Source: JBMOPD01 sp049323615 (GTDB taxonomy: Bacteria; Bacillota; Desulfotomaculia; Desulfotomaculales; Desulfocucumaceae). From it: DNA of 64,000 nucleotides. This document shows positions 1 to 8,401 of this stretch, in pieces (position 1 is the stretch's first letter; each line of letters opens with the position of its first letter). Below the pieces are notes generated by a model. It did not search any database. It was given only the letters and a program-made list of their open reading frames with translations, and had not been told where the DNA came from. Position numbers and translations under genes: made by a program. The DNA is taken from positions 1 to 64,000 of the forward strand of contig JBMOPD010000019.1 in assembly GCA_049323615.1 (NCBI GenBank), given 5' to 3'.

Positions 1-35
1 AAGCCTCGGATATTTCAGCAATATCATTACAACCT

Positions 36-88
36 GCCTAAAAAAGTTTCATTTTCACGCCAAGGGATAAGTGTGCCCTTTTTTAGGC
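36..88. repeat. Inverted repeat, 11-bp arms
   Basis: Arms GCCTAAAAAAG (36-46) and CTTTTTTAGGC (78-88) are exact reverse complements around a 31-base loop. A shorter AAGGG/CCCTT pairing sits inside the loop. It could be a terminator of a gene left of the window or a relic of a mobile end. The rest of 1-216 shows no coding signal that I can see. Confidence 0.45.
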
Positions 89-216
89 TTGCTCCTTCAG
101 CCGGGTAATCGAAATGTTTTCACGCTAAATCACCTGGGAATATTTTAACGAAACATTTGTTTGGGCGAAGTCATAAAACACCCAACCGAAGCTAATACTA
201 ACCTTGAGGTGATAAC

Positions 217-369
217 ATGGGTAAAATTAAGAAACTGGATTCACCGCGTGCCCCCGGTCCAGAAAAGCGCCCGGTTCCTTGGGATGACAGAGAGGGAAAC
301 ACAAGCCTGGGGGAACTGCTCATAGAGAAGGTAGAAGATATGATAGATGTCGAAGACAAGCTTGTCTAA
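217..369 (+). CDS. Small hypothetical protein (50 aa)
   Basis: An ATG preceded by a good ribosome site (GAGGTGAT, about 4 bases upstream) opens a 50-residue reading frame. The product begins with a basic, Pro-rich segment (residues 4-21) and ends in an acidic, amphipathic helix-like segment (GELLIEKVEDMIDVEDKLV). No family is recognised and there are no Cys, no membrane segment and no signal peptide. It lies between the left edge and an integrase remnant, so it may belong to the same decayed mobile element. That it is a gene at all is inferred from the ribosome site and the ordinary codon use. Confidence 0.5.
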   Translation: MGKIKKLDSPRAPGPEKRPVPWDDREGNTSLGELLIEKVEDMIDVEDKLV

Positions 370-384
370 AATATTATTCTACGT

Positions 385-419
385 GAAAATAAAAAGGCCC
401 CACAGGATGGCAGGGCCTT
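385..419 (-). terminator. Intrinsic terminator, minus strand
   Basis: Read on the minus strand, AAGGCCC and GGGCCTT arms are followed by a T-rich run. It is the first good stop signal downstream of murA, about 320 bases past the stop codon, and probably ends the dcw transcript. Confidence 0.6.
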
Positions 420-466
420 AAAAACAAAAACCATCCCCATATAGAGACGGCTTTTGTTTAGGCAAG

Positions 467-710
467 ATGCCGATATATATGAAGAATGAAATACTGATAA
501 AGCCGCCCAAAACCCAAAGCAGCATCCGGAAGGTTACAATAGATTCAGAATTGGCACCGGCATTAAAACGCCACAGAAAAAGCCAGGCCAAGAAACGACT
601 GAAGCTGGGCAGTAAATGGAAAGGTGCCACAGAACAAGTTTTCACCGGGCCAACAGGAGGTTTAACAGTCCCCTCGACTGTTCAAAACTGGTGGATTTTA
701 CACCTTGTCC
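467..710 (+). pseudogene. Tyrosine recombinase (integrase) remnant
   Basis: The reading frame encodes about 75 residues typical of the middle of phage/ICE tyrosine integrases: a PPKTQSSIRKV segment (the usual 'PKTKSSRRT' stretch before the catalytic domain), then LKRHRKSQAKKRLKLGSKW, then a 'VFTGPTGGLTVPSTVQNWW' segment. After the WW the frame runs into sequence antisense to murA and the similarity ends. The downstream catalytic HxxR and Tyr motifs and the N-terminal arm-binding domain are missing, so this is a fragment and not an active enzyme. It sits exactly where ftsQ often follows murA in related genomes. Identity is from motif reading only. Confidence 0.6.
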
Positions 711-736
711 CCCCTAAAACCAAAAAAGAGCCCACA

Positions 737-1990
737 TCAACTGTGTACTCTGATAATTCTCGCCCCCATGGAGGTGTATTTATTTTCCAGGCGATCGTAT
801 CCCCGGTCGATATGTTCTATGTTTTCAATCACCGTTCCGCCTTCGGCCGCCAGGGCCGCCAGGATCAGGGCCGCCCCGGCCCTCAGGTCCGACGCCTCCA
901 CCACCGCCCCGCTCAGCTTGGGAACTCCCTTGATGATGGCGGTCTGCCCCTCCACCTTTATGTTCGCCCCCAGCCTTCTCAGTTCGCTGATATGCTTGAA
1001 CCTGTTTTCAAATATCGTTTCCGTAACGATGCTGGTTCCCTGGGCCATGGCCATCAGGGACATGAATTGAGGCTGCATGTCGGTGGGGAATCCCGGATAG
1101 GGCAGGGTTCTGATATCTACCGAACTGTAAGGCGGGCTTCCCCTTACCCGCACATGGTCTTCCCCCACTGTAACTTCCACTCCGGCCTCCCTGAGTTTGG
1201 CCGTTAAGGCTTCAAAATGCTCGGGAATCACATTTATAACCACCACGTCGCCGCCGGTTATGGCCGCCGCAATCATATGCGTCCCGGCCTCAATCCGGTC
1301 GGGAATCACCGTATGCTCGGCGGTGCCCAGGGAGTCCACCCCTTTGATCTTTATTACGTCGGTGCCCGCCCCTTTTATATCCGCCCCCATGCGGTTGAGA
1401 AAATTTTGCAAATCCACTATTTCAGGTTCTTTGGCGGCATTTTTGATCATCGTGGTTCCCCTGGCCAGCACCGCCGCCATCATCAAGTTCTCGGTAGCCC
1501 CCACACTGGGCATATCCAGGTAAATTTCAGCTCCCTGCAGGGCCTGGCTTTCGGCCGTTATAAACCCGTATTTTTCCCTGATCGAAGCCCCCATGCTCTG
1601 AAGCCCCTTGAGGTGAAGGTTCATCGGCCGGCTGCCGATGTTGCACCCCCCGGGGTGGCTGATGGTGACCTTTTTAAACCTTGCCAGCATGGGACCGAGA
1701 ACCAGGTTCGAAGCCCTCATCTTTCTCATCAGTTCTTCGCTTACTTCAAAAACGTCAATGCTTTTGGTGTCCACGGACACCGTATAGCCATCCCTTTTTA
1801 CCCTGGCGCCCAGGCACTGCAGTACCTCCATCATCACTGAAACATCTTTTAAATTCGGCACATCGTGGATCACACTTTCTCCGGAACCCAGCAAAGAGGC
1901 CGCCAGTATCGGTAAAGAGGCATTCTTGCTGCCGCTTACCCTTATTTTACCCTGCAGGCGGTTTCCGCCAACGATCATATATTTTTGCAT
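737..1990 (-). CDS. murA: UDP-N-acetylglucosamine 1-carboxyvinyltransferase MurA
   Basis: MurA transfers enolpyruvate from PEP to UDP-GlcNAc, the first committed step of peptidoglycan synthesis, in the cytoplasm. The 417-residue length is normal for the family. The N-terminal SGSKNASLPI motif supplies the conserved Lys22-Asn23 pair, and the loop GGCNIGSRP places the PEP-binding, fosfomycin-sensitive Cys at residue 116. The ATG start has GGAGG seven bases upstream. It is the last recognisable gene of the dcw cluster here, 14 bases after murB. Firmicutes often carry two MurA paralogues; which one this is cannot be told, although dcw linkage favours the main housekeeping copy. Confidence 0.96.
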   Translation of the reverse strand: MQKYMIVGGNRLQGKIRVSGSKNASLPILAASLLGSGESVIHDVPNLKDVSVMMEVLQCLGARVKRDGYTVSVDTKSIDVFEVSEELMRKMRASNLVLGPMLARFKKVTISHPGGCNIGSRPMNLHLKGLQSMGASIREKYGFITAESQALQGAEIYLDMPSVGATENLMMAAVLARGTTMIKNAAKEPEIVDLQNFLNRMGADIKGAGTDVIKIKGVDSLGTAEHTVIPDRIEAGTHMIAAAITGGDVVVINVIPEHFEALTAKLREAGVEVTVGEDHVRVRGSPPYSSVDIRTLPYPGFPTDMQPQFMSLMAMAQGTSIVTETIFENRFKHISELRRLGANIKVEGQTAIIKGVPKLSGAVVEASDLRAGAALILAALAAEGGTVIENIEHIDRGYDRLENKYTSMGARIIRVHS

Positions 1991-2004
1991 GCCGATACCT
2001 CCGC

Positions 2005-2916
2005 CTAGTCACGCCCCAAAACCTTAACCTCCATTTCCAGGCTGACACCAGAATTCAACAGTACCTTCTCCCTCACTGCGGCAATGAGATCCAGCACGTC
2101 GGCGGCCCTGGCCTTCCCCAGGTTGACTATAAAATTGGCGTGTTTGGTTGACACCTGGGCGTCTCCTACGCGCAGCCCCTGGCATCCGGCCTCCTGGATC
2201 AGTTTGCCGGCATAATTCCCCGGCGGGTTTTTAAAAACACTGCCGGCATTTGGATACTCCAGGGGCTGTTTGGCCTTGCGGCTGCTGAGGAATTTTTCTA
2301 TATCCGCGGCAATCCGGTACTTATCCCGGGGGTAACCCCTGAAAACCGCCTCCACCACTATCATGTTCCTGTCCTGCAGGGCGCTTTTCCTGTACCCCCA
2401 TGCCATCTGCCCGCTGTCCAGGCGCAGCAGGTTGCCTGTTAAATCAACGCAAGATACCCCGGTAATCAAATGGCTGACAAATGACCCGTAGGCGCCGGCG
2501 TTCATGACCACCGCTCCACCCACAGTGCCCGGAATACCGGCCAGGAATTCAAATCCCCCCAGCCCGGCTTCCCTTGCCGCTGACGCCAGGCGGTACAGCT
2601 TCACCCCTCCGCCGGCGGTGATTGTTTCCCCGTCCACCCTTATGTCCGCAAAGCCGCCGGCAATTTTGACCACAATGCCGCCGATCCCGCCGTCCCTGAC
2701 CAGTAAATTGGTTCCCCCCCCGATGATGGTCAGGGGTATACCGTGACCATTGGCATATTCAATTATTACCTTCAGGTCTTCAATTCCCCGGGGTTCCACA
2801 AATATTTCCGCGGGCCCGCCAATTCGCCAACTGGTATGTAAACTCATGGGTTCCTGGAACATTACGCCGCCCTTTACCAAACTGACCAGTTCAACGCAAT
2901 GATCAGGAGCCGGCAT
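2005..2916 (-). CDS. murB: UDP-N-acetylmuramate dehydrogenase MurB
   Basis: MurB reduces UDP-GlcNAc-enolpyruvate to UDP-MurNAc with NADPH and bound FAD. Visible signatures are HTSWRIGG near the N terminus, the FAD-binding GGGTNLLVRD, the GIPGTVGGAVVMNAGAYG loop, and NAGSVFKNP, whose Ser is the catalytic proton donor. The frame stays open upstream to 2964, but the ATG at 2916 has a G-rich ribosome site about six bases upstream, gives a usual 303-residue protein and overlaps the murC end by only 14 bases. The short form without the type I insertion fits Gram-positive MurB. Confidence 0.94.
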   Translation of the reverse strand: MPAPDHCVELVSLVKGGVMFQEPMSLHTSWRIGGPAEIFVEPRGIEDLKVIIEYANGHGIPLTIIGGGTNLLVRDGGIGGIVVKIAGGFADIRVDGETITAGGGVKLYRLASAAREAGLGGFEFLAGIPGTVGGAVVMNAGAYGSFVSHLITGVSCVDLTGNLLRLDSGQMAWGYRKSALQDRNMIVVEAVFRGYPRDKYRIAADIEKFLSSRKAKQPLEYPNAGSVFKNPPGNYAGKLIQEAGCQGLRVGDAQVSTKHANFIVNLGKARAADVLDLIAAVREKVLLNSGVSLEMEVKVLGRD

Positions 2917-4345
2917 GGAGATCCCCCCCGGCTGATTTCTGCAGCCTCCTGACCAGGTCGACACCGGCGGTCCAGATATTCCCCGCTCCCATGGTCAGGA
3001 TAAGGTCACCGGGCCTGGCGAAATCCGCCAGATAATCAATCATTTTTTCCCGGGAACCCAGATAAACCACCTCTTGCCCGTTTCTCTCAATGGCCTCCAC
3101 AATCAACCGCGAGCTGACTCCCTCGATGGGTTGCTCCCCGGCGCTGTAGATGTCATCTATGATCACCACGTCGGAATCCAGAAAGGCGGTGCCGAATTCT
3201 TTCCTCAGCAGTGACGTCCTGGTGTAGCGGTGAGGCTGGAATACGGTGATTATCCTGTCCGCGCCCACCTGTTTGGCAGCCTTCAGAGTGGCTTTTATCT
3301 CGCTGGGATGGTGGGCATAATCATCCACCACCCTGATTCCGGAATACTCCCCGGTCAGCTGAAAACGGCGCCCGGCGCCCCTAAACTCCACCAGGGCGCC
3401 GGCAATGTCCTTGAACTCCAGGCCCAGGTGCATTCCAACGGCCACAACGGCCAGGGCGTTCAGCAGGTTGTGCTGGCCCGGAACCGACAGGACCAGGGTC
3501 CCCAGATGCCGGCCGCGGTGATATACTTCCCCCCTGGACGACATCCCGTTGAGATAAATGTCTTTGAGCACATAATCGGCCTCTTCGCTCTGGATTCCAT
3601 AGGTGGCCAGCGGCCCCCCGCACCCGCCGATTACCTCGCGGACACCGGGATCGTCAAGGCAAACCACCGCCAGGCCGTCATCAGGCACCCCGGCCAAAAA
3701 CATCCCGAAGGCCTCTTTTATCTTTTCCACCGTCCCGTAATAATCAAGGTGGTCGTTTTCAATATTGGTTATAATAACTATCTTTGGCGAGAGCTTCAAA
3801 AAGGATCCATCGCTTTCATCGGCTTCAGCCACCAGGTATTTGCCCCGGCCCAATTTGGCGTTTCCGCCTATATCGTTCAATTCACCTCCAATTACTATGG
3901 TGGGGTCGATACCGTTCCTCTCCAGTACCATGGACATCATGGAAGTAGTGGTGGTCTTGCCGTGCGCCCCGGCCACCGCTATGCCCGACTGCCTTTTCAT
4001 CAGCAGGGCCAGCATCTCTCCGCGGTGGATCAAGGGTATTTCCTTCTCAATGGTTCTGACCAGTTCGGGATTATCCGGCTTGATGGCCGTGGACACCACC
4101 ACCAGGTCGGCGCCCTCAACATTTTGGGCGGCATGGCCGGTATAACATACAGCACCCATGGATTCAAGCCTGTTGGTGACAAAGGTTTGGCTAAGGTCCG
4201 ACCCGCTCACCCTGTGCCCCAGTTCTATCAGTATTCTGGCCAGCCCGCTCATGCCGGCCCCGCCGATACCAATAAAATGAACCCTTTCAGGAATATGCTG
4301 CAACTCAATACCAACTCCCTTCTGCACAGGAATGCTGCTCTTCAT
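2903..4345 (-). CDS. murC: UDP-N-acetylmuramate--L-alanine ligase MurC
   Basis: MurC adds L-Ala to UDP-MurNAc using ATP. The 480-residue protein begins with a basic stretch, then the nucleotide-sugar Rossmann motif HFIGIGGAGMSGLA, the ATP P-loop AGAHGKTTTTSM, the central NIENDHLDYYG segment and VDDYAHHPSEI of the C-terminal amino-acid-ligase domain. All Mur-ligase landmarks are intact. It overlaps murB downstream and is separated from murG by 224 bases with no gene, an unusually loose joint in this cluster. Confidence 0.95.
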   Translation of the reverse strand: MKSSIPVQKGVGIELQHIPERVHFIGIGGAGMSGLARILIELGHRVSGSDLSQTFVTNRLESMGAVCYTGHAAQNVEGADLVVVSTAIKPDNPELVRTIEKEIPLIHRGEMLALLMKRQSGIAVAGAHGKTTTTSMMSMVLERNGIDPTIVIGGELNDIGGNAKLGRGKYLVAEADESDGSFLKLSPKIVIITNIENDHLDYYGTVEKIKEAFGMFLAGVPDDGLAVVCLDDPGVREVIGGCGGPLATYGIQSEEADYVLKDIYLNGMSSRGEVYHRGRHLGTLVLSVPGQHNLLNALAVVAVGMHLGLEFKDIAGALVEFRGAGRRFQLTGEYSGIRVVDDYAHHPSEIKATLKAAKQVGADRIITVFQPHRYTRTSLLRKEFGTAFLDSDVVIIDDIYSAGEQPIEGVSSRLIVEAIERNGQEVVYLGSREKMIDYLADFARPGDLILTMGAGNIWTAGVDLVRRLQKSAGGDLHAGS

Positions 4346-4569
4346 CCGGGTTTTTCCCCCGGGGATAGATTATAGTATGCTTATTATCTTTAAGGTGTTA
4401 CCGGGAAAAGTGCTGCCGGGTTTGTGCCGGGGGGTTGTCCACCGGCACAGTGTGCAAAACGTTAAAACCAGGCCGCTTCTCCGAAGGCCCGGCAGTTCCC
4501 CAGCCAAATAACCATGCCTGTCCTACTGTACAACAAAAAATAATCACTACATCCCGATGATAGGCCCTT

Positions 4570-5685
4570 TTATTTGCGCTTATTATCCAACAATTCCTGC
4601 AGGCAGTCAAGGATATCGTCCAGGGCCCCGGGCCGGCCCAGTTCCTTGCTGGCCCGGGCCATATCCGCCAGCCTTTCGCGCTGGCCCGCCAGTATTTCCA
4701 CCTGCCCGGCAAGCAAATCTCCGGTCAGGTCCCGGTCCCTGATCACCATTGCCGCCCCTTTTCTCTCCAGCGCCCGGGCATTGTACTCCTGGTGATTCTC
4801 AGCGGCGTGGGGATAGGGGATAAGTATGGCCGGCAGCCCCACGGCGGTCAGTTCCGCGCACGTGGCCGCGCCGGCCCGGCAGATGGCCAGGTCCGCCGCG
4901 GCAAGGGCGGCGGGCATGTCATACATATAGGAAGTAATGGTAATATTCCCAGAGTCAGGCAGATTTATACCACTTTTAAATCCGGCCAGGAACTGGTCGT
5001 AATTGGCCGGGCCGGTTACGTGCAGAAACCTGATCCCCGGCCGCCCGGCAAACTGTTTTAAGACATGAAGCATGGCGCTGTTTATGCTCCTGGCCCCCTG
5101 GCTGCCGCCAAAAGAAAGCACCAGCAGCCCGTCCGGGGACAGCCCCAGTTTTTCCCTGGCCCGGTTCCGGCTGGTGGTAACTATTTCCTTTCTTACCGGG
5201 AGCCCGGTTACTTTTAAAACGGCCCCGGCCGGGAAAAATTTTCCGGCGTCCGCGAATGTCAGCGCCACACAGCCGGTGAACCTGGACAGTATTTTATTGG
5301 TAATGCCCGGGAAGGCGTTTTGTTCATGAATCAGGGTCGGTATTCCCGACAACGCCGCGGCAAGAACCACCGGGCCGCACACATACCCGCCGGTGCCGAT
5401 TACGGCGGCGGGGCGGATTTCCTTAAGCAGCCGGCGGGCTCTTTTGACGCCCAGGGCAGCCCTCCAGGCGACCACCATATTAGAAGGTGAAAGGCGGCGC
5501 CTGAAGCCCGCCAGCGGTATGGCATGAAAAGGCAGGCCCTCCCTGGGCACTATTTCCGACTCCAGCCCCCGGGTGCCGCCGATGTAAAATATTTCGGCCC
5601 CGAACCTGTCTTTTATGCCCCTGGCAATGGCCAGGGCCGGATAGATATGCCCGCCGGTGCCACCGCCGGTTACAACAAACTTCAA
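4570..5685 (-). CDS. murG: Lipid II synthase MurG (GlcNAc transferase)
   Basis: MurG transfers GlcNAc from UDP-GlcNAc to lipid I on the inner membrane face, giving lipid II. The N-terminal VVTGGGTGGHIYPALAIA G-loop, the second loop SFGGSQGARSIN, and the donor-binding ICRAGAATCAELTAVGLPAILIPYPHAAENHQ stretch are all present (quoted in part; the invariant Glu is in CAELTA). The start is TTG, supported by a GGGGTGA site seven bases upstream and by alignment of the first residues with the family. Length 371 is normal. The upstream neighbour ftsW/spoVE supplies the likely lipid II partner. Confidence 0.95.
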   Translation of the reverse strand: MKFVVTGGGTGGHIYPALAIARGIKDRFGAEIFYIGGTRGLESEIVPREGLPFHAIPLAGFRRRLSPSNMVVAWRAALGVKRARRLLKEIRPAAVIGTGGYVCGPVVLAAALSGIPTLIHEQNAFPGITNKILSRFTGCVALTFADAGKFFPAGAVLKVTGLPVRKEIVTTSRNRAREKLGLSPDGLLVLSFGGSQGARSINSAMLHVLKQFAGRPGIRFLHVTGPANYDQFLAGFKSGINLPDSGNITITSYMYDMPAALAAADLAICRAGAATCAELTAVGLPAILIPYPHAAENHQEYNARALERKGAAMVIRDRDLTGDLLAGQVEILAGQRERLADMARASKELGRPGALDDILDCLQELLDNKRK

Positions 5686-5704
5686 TTAATTTTCACCCCT
5701 GGAA

Positions 5705-5783
5705 TTAGCGGTCAGCTGTTAACTATCAGGTATTGGAACAACTAACAACCAATAACCAAAAATTAACCGCTGACAACTGACGG
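5705..5783. repeat. Intergenic palindrome-like repeat (TCAGCTGTTAA type)
   Basis: The whole gap between ftsW/spoVE and murG is filled by TTAGCGGTCAGCTGTTAA and, 40 bases on, a related inverted stretch with CCGCTGACAACTGACGG. It belongs to the same loose family of AGCTGT/ACAGCT/GTCAGC repeats seen at 6915, 26447, 33974 and 43993. Confidence 0.5.
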
Positions 5784-6890
5784 CTATTTTGGAGTTATAT
5801 ACCTCGAAATATTAAGCAGCACCCCGACTCCCATCAGTGTAAATACTAAAGATGTGCCGCCGAAACTGACAAAGGGCAGGGTAATGCCGGTAATGGGCAG
5901 CGAACTGGTGACCACGCCGATATTGATCAGGGCCTGCAGGGCTATGCCGGAAACAATCCCGGCCGCCAGGAGGCTGGCAAAGGGATCGGGTGAGGTTATG
6001 GCCACCTTGAATCCCCTCCAGACAAAAAGTATGAACAGAAGTATTACCAGGCACCCTCCGATAAACCCCAGTTCCTCCCCGATCACGGCGAAGATGAAGT
6101 CGGTCTGCCTTTCCGGCAGGTACAGAAACTTGGAATGGCGGCCCTGTCCCAGCCCTGTGCCCAGGAGTCCCCCGGATCCGAGAGACATAAGGGAATTCAG
6201 TATATGCCAGCCCGCCCCCGTGGGGTCCCCTTCCGGGTTAAGAAAGGCAAAGAACCTCTGTGTCCTGTACTCTGAGGTAAAAATGGCGGCCAGCACCGCT
6301 CCCACTCCCAGTATGCCCACCGATGCCAGGTTGCTTATCTTTACCCCGGCGCAGAAAAGCATTATAAAGAGGGTTCCCACCAGGGTGATGGCCGTGCCCA
6401 GGTCGGGTTCGGCCAAAATCAGCCCGGCAAAAAAGGCCATTAAGATTAGATAGGGAAGCATCCCCTCCCGGAAAGTCTGTACCTTATTCCCTTTCAGTGA
6501 GAGGCTGAAGGCCGTGAAAATCACCACGCACAGTTTGGCCAGCTCCGAGGGCTGAAAACTGAAAAGCCCCAGGTTAATCCAGCGCTGGGCGCCCAGCCGG
6601 GAAGTGCCCAGCGGCGTAAGCACTATCACCAGCAGGACGGAGGCCGCCGCCAGCAGCAGGGGCGCCCACCGTTTCAATTTCCAGTAGTCGTATTTCATCA
6701 TAAAGATCAATACGGCAATACCGATCAGCGCGTTAATCAACTGCCTGATCAAAAACCAGAAGGGGTTGTTGAAGGGTGGAAACATGGCGTAATAGCTGCT
6801 GGAGCTGAAGACCATCACAATGCCTATGCACAGCAGCATCATAACGGTTATAAACAGTATAAAATCCGGAGCCTTCTTTTTCAGAGGCAT
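5784..6890 (-). CDS. ftsW: FtsW/SpoVE/RodA-family lipid II polymerase
   Basis: This SEDS protein polymerises glycan strands from lipid II together with a class B PBP. The 368-residue product has about ten hydrophobic segments and the SEDS signatures GSGGLLGTGLGQG, LPERQTDFIFAVIGEELG and LPFVSFGGTSL near the C terminus. The frame can be read from a TTG at 6914, but the ATG at 6890 has a GGGGGTGG site and gives the family length. Position between murD and murG matches B. subtilis spoVE, so the gene may be sporulation-specific, the main division FtsW, or both; with no other SEDS gene in view the choice is open. Confidence 0.92.
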   Translation of the reverse strand: MPLKKKAPDFILFITVMMLLCIGIVMVFSSSSYYAMFPPFNNPFWFLIRQLINALIGIAVLIFMMKYDYWKLKRWAPLLLAAASVLLVIVLTPLGTSRLGAQRWINLGLFSFQPSELAKLCVVIFTAFSLSLKGNKVQTFREGMLPYLILMAFFAGLILAEPDLGTAITLVGTLFIMLFCAGVKISNLASVGILGVGAVLAAIFTSEYRTQRFFAFLNPEGDPTGAGWHILNSLMSLGSGGLLGTGLGQGRHSKFLYLPERQTDFIFAVIGEELGFIGGCLVILLFILFVWRGFKVAITSPDPFASLLAAGIVSGIALQALINIGVVTSSLPITGITLPFVSFGGTSLVFTLMGVGVLLNISRYITPK

Positions 6891-6914
6891 TTGCTTCCAC
6901 CCCCAGCACAGCAA

Positions 6915-6974
6915 TTAGCTGTAAGCTATTAGCCGTAAGTTTTCAGCTTTAAAGAAACGACAGCTTACAGCTAA
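6915..6974. repeat. 13-bp perfect inverted repeat overlapping murD stop
   Basis: TTAGCTGTAAGCT (6915-6927) pairs exactly with AGCTTACAGCTAA (6962-6974). The second arm supplies the murD stop codon (TAG on the minus strand). Read from murD it would form a long-loop hairpin between murD and ftsW/spoVE. It belongs to the intergenic AGCTGTAAGCT family found elsewhere in the window. Confidence 0.6.
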
Positions 6975-8335
6975 CGGCTAATGTCCTCAAACTCCCTCAC
7001 TATCTGCTTGAACAGGTCTCCTCTTTCCTCGAAATTGTTGAACATATCCCAGCTTGCACAGGCCGGGGAAAGCAAAACCACATCGCCCGGCCGGGCCGCC
7101 GACCTGGCCAGCAGCACGGCATCCCTGAAGCTTTCCGCCCGCAGTATGTTTTTTATGCCGGCCCCGGCGGCGGCCCCGGCCATTTCATCGGCGCACTGCC
7201 CCAGCACCACCATGGCCCTGGTTTTCCCGGCCGCCCGGCGGGTAAATTCGGTAAAATCGTTGCCCTTGTTTTTACCGCCGGCAATCAGCACCAGCGGTCC
7301 CGGGAACGCCTCAACGGCCTTGATGCTGGCATCCGGATTGGTTCCCTTGGAATCGTTTATATATCTTACGCCGTCAATTTCAGCCACAAATTCCAGCCGG
7401 TGGGCCACTCCGGCAAACCTGGCCAGGGTTTTGGCCATGACCTCCCCGGCTATTCCCATGGCGCTGCAGGCCGCGGTGGCGGCCAGGGCGTTTTCCAGGT
7501 TGTGCGCTCCGGGTATCCTCAGTTCCCCCGCGTCCAGCACGGGCTTTTCTACCCCTCCCCGGCAAACCGTGATGGTGTTGCCGTGGACAAACACCCCTTC
7601 CTCTAAAATATGCCGGCGGCTGAAAAATATGACATCCCCGCCGCCCCGGCCGGCCATCCCCCTGGTATAACCGTCGTCATAATTCAACACCAGAAAATCG
7701 CCCTTCCGCTGGTTCATGGCAATCCGGCTCTTGGCGGCGGCGTATCCGGCCATGTCCCCGTGCCTGTCCAGGTGATCCGGCGCCAGATTGAGAATAACAC
7801 CCACCCGGGGGCGGAACTGATGCACAGTCTCCAGCTGGAAGCTGGAGACTTCGGCCACAATGACATCCCCGGGGCCATAGGACTCCACCCGGTCCACCAG
7901 CGGAAGCCCTATGTTGCCGGCCACCAGCACGCGGTAACCGGCATCCCTGAATATTTTCCCCACCAGTGTGGTGGTGGTGGTCTTGCCGTTGGTGCCGGTA
8001 ATGGCCACGATGGGGGCCCTGGTGAACCTGTAGGCCAGTTCCAGCTCGCCGGTCACCGGTATCCCGGCTTCCCCGGCCTCCTGCACCGGAGGGATGGTCA
8101 AAGGCACTCCCGGGCTCATCACCAGCAGGTCGAAGTTGCCCTTTACCGGGGGGTACCCGCCCAGGGCCAGGTCAACCCCCGCAACCGCCAGTTCGTCCAG
8201 CTGGCCGCCAAATTTATCCGCTTCCCTGGTATCGGTGAGCACCGTCCGGGCACCCTTCCGGGCTAAAAACCGGGATACCGCCATACCGCTTTTCCCGGCC
8301 CCCACCACAAGCACTCTTTTTCCTTTTAGTTCCAA
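6971..8335 (-). CDS. murD: UDP-N-acetylmuramoyl-L-alanine--D-glutamate ligase MurD
   Basis: MurD adds D-Glu to UDP-MurNAc-L-Ala. Landmarks are VLVVGAGKSGMAVSRFLA (substrate Rossmann fold), ITGTNGKTTTTTLVG (ATP P-loop), LNLAPDHLDRHG and YINDSKGTNPDA in the C-terminal domain. A longer frame starts at a TTG at 8368, but that region carries an AATTGGGAATTGG-like repeat. The TTG at 8335 has GGGGAG nine bases upstream and starts directly at ELKGKR, giving 454 residues, close to the B. subtilis length. The start remains the least certain point. Confidence 0.93.
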   Translation of the reverse strand: MELKGKRVLVVGAGKSGMAVSRFLARKGARTVLTDTREADKFGGQLDELAVAGVDLALGGYPPVKGNFDLLVMSPGVPLTIPPVQEAGEAGIPVTGELELAYRFTRAPIVAITGTNGKTTTTTLVGKIFRDAGYRVLVAGNIGLPLVDRVESYGPGDVIVAEVSSFQLETVHQFRPRVGVILNLAPDHLDRHGDMAGYAAAKSRIAMNQRKGDFLVLNYDDGYTRGMAGRGGGDVIFFSRRHILEEGVFVHGNTITVCRGGVEKPVLDAGELRIPGAHNLENALAATAACSAMGIAGEVMAKTLARFAGVAHRLEFVAEIDGVRYINDSKGTNPDASIKAVEAFPGPLVLIAGGKNKGNDFTEFTRRAAGKTRAMVVLGQCADEMAGAAAGAGIKNILRAESFRDAVLLARSAARPGDVVLLSPACASWDMFNNFEERGDLFKQIVREFEDISR

Positions 8336-8401
8336 AAGATACAACTCCCCAGTCGGAAACCTTCCCAATTCCTGTTTCCTAATTCCGGACCCTGAACTTT
8401 A

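Noticed and set aside
705..1207. Continuation of the plus-strand integrase frame across murA
   Set aside because: Past about base 710 the frame is the antisense of murA and shows no integrase motif; only the first part was kept as a remnant.
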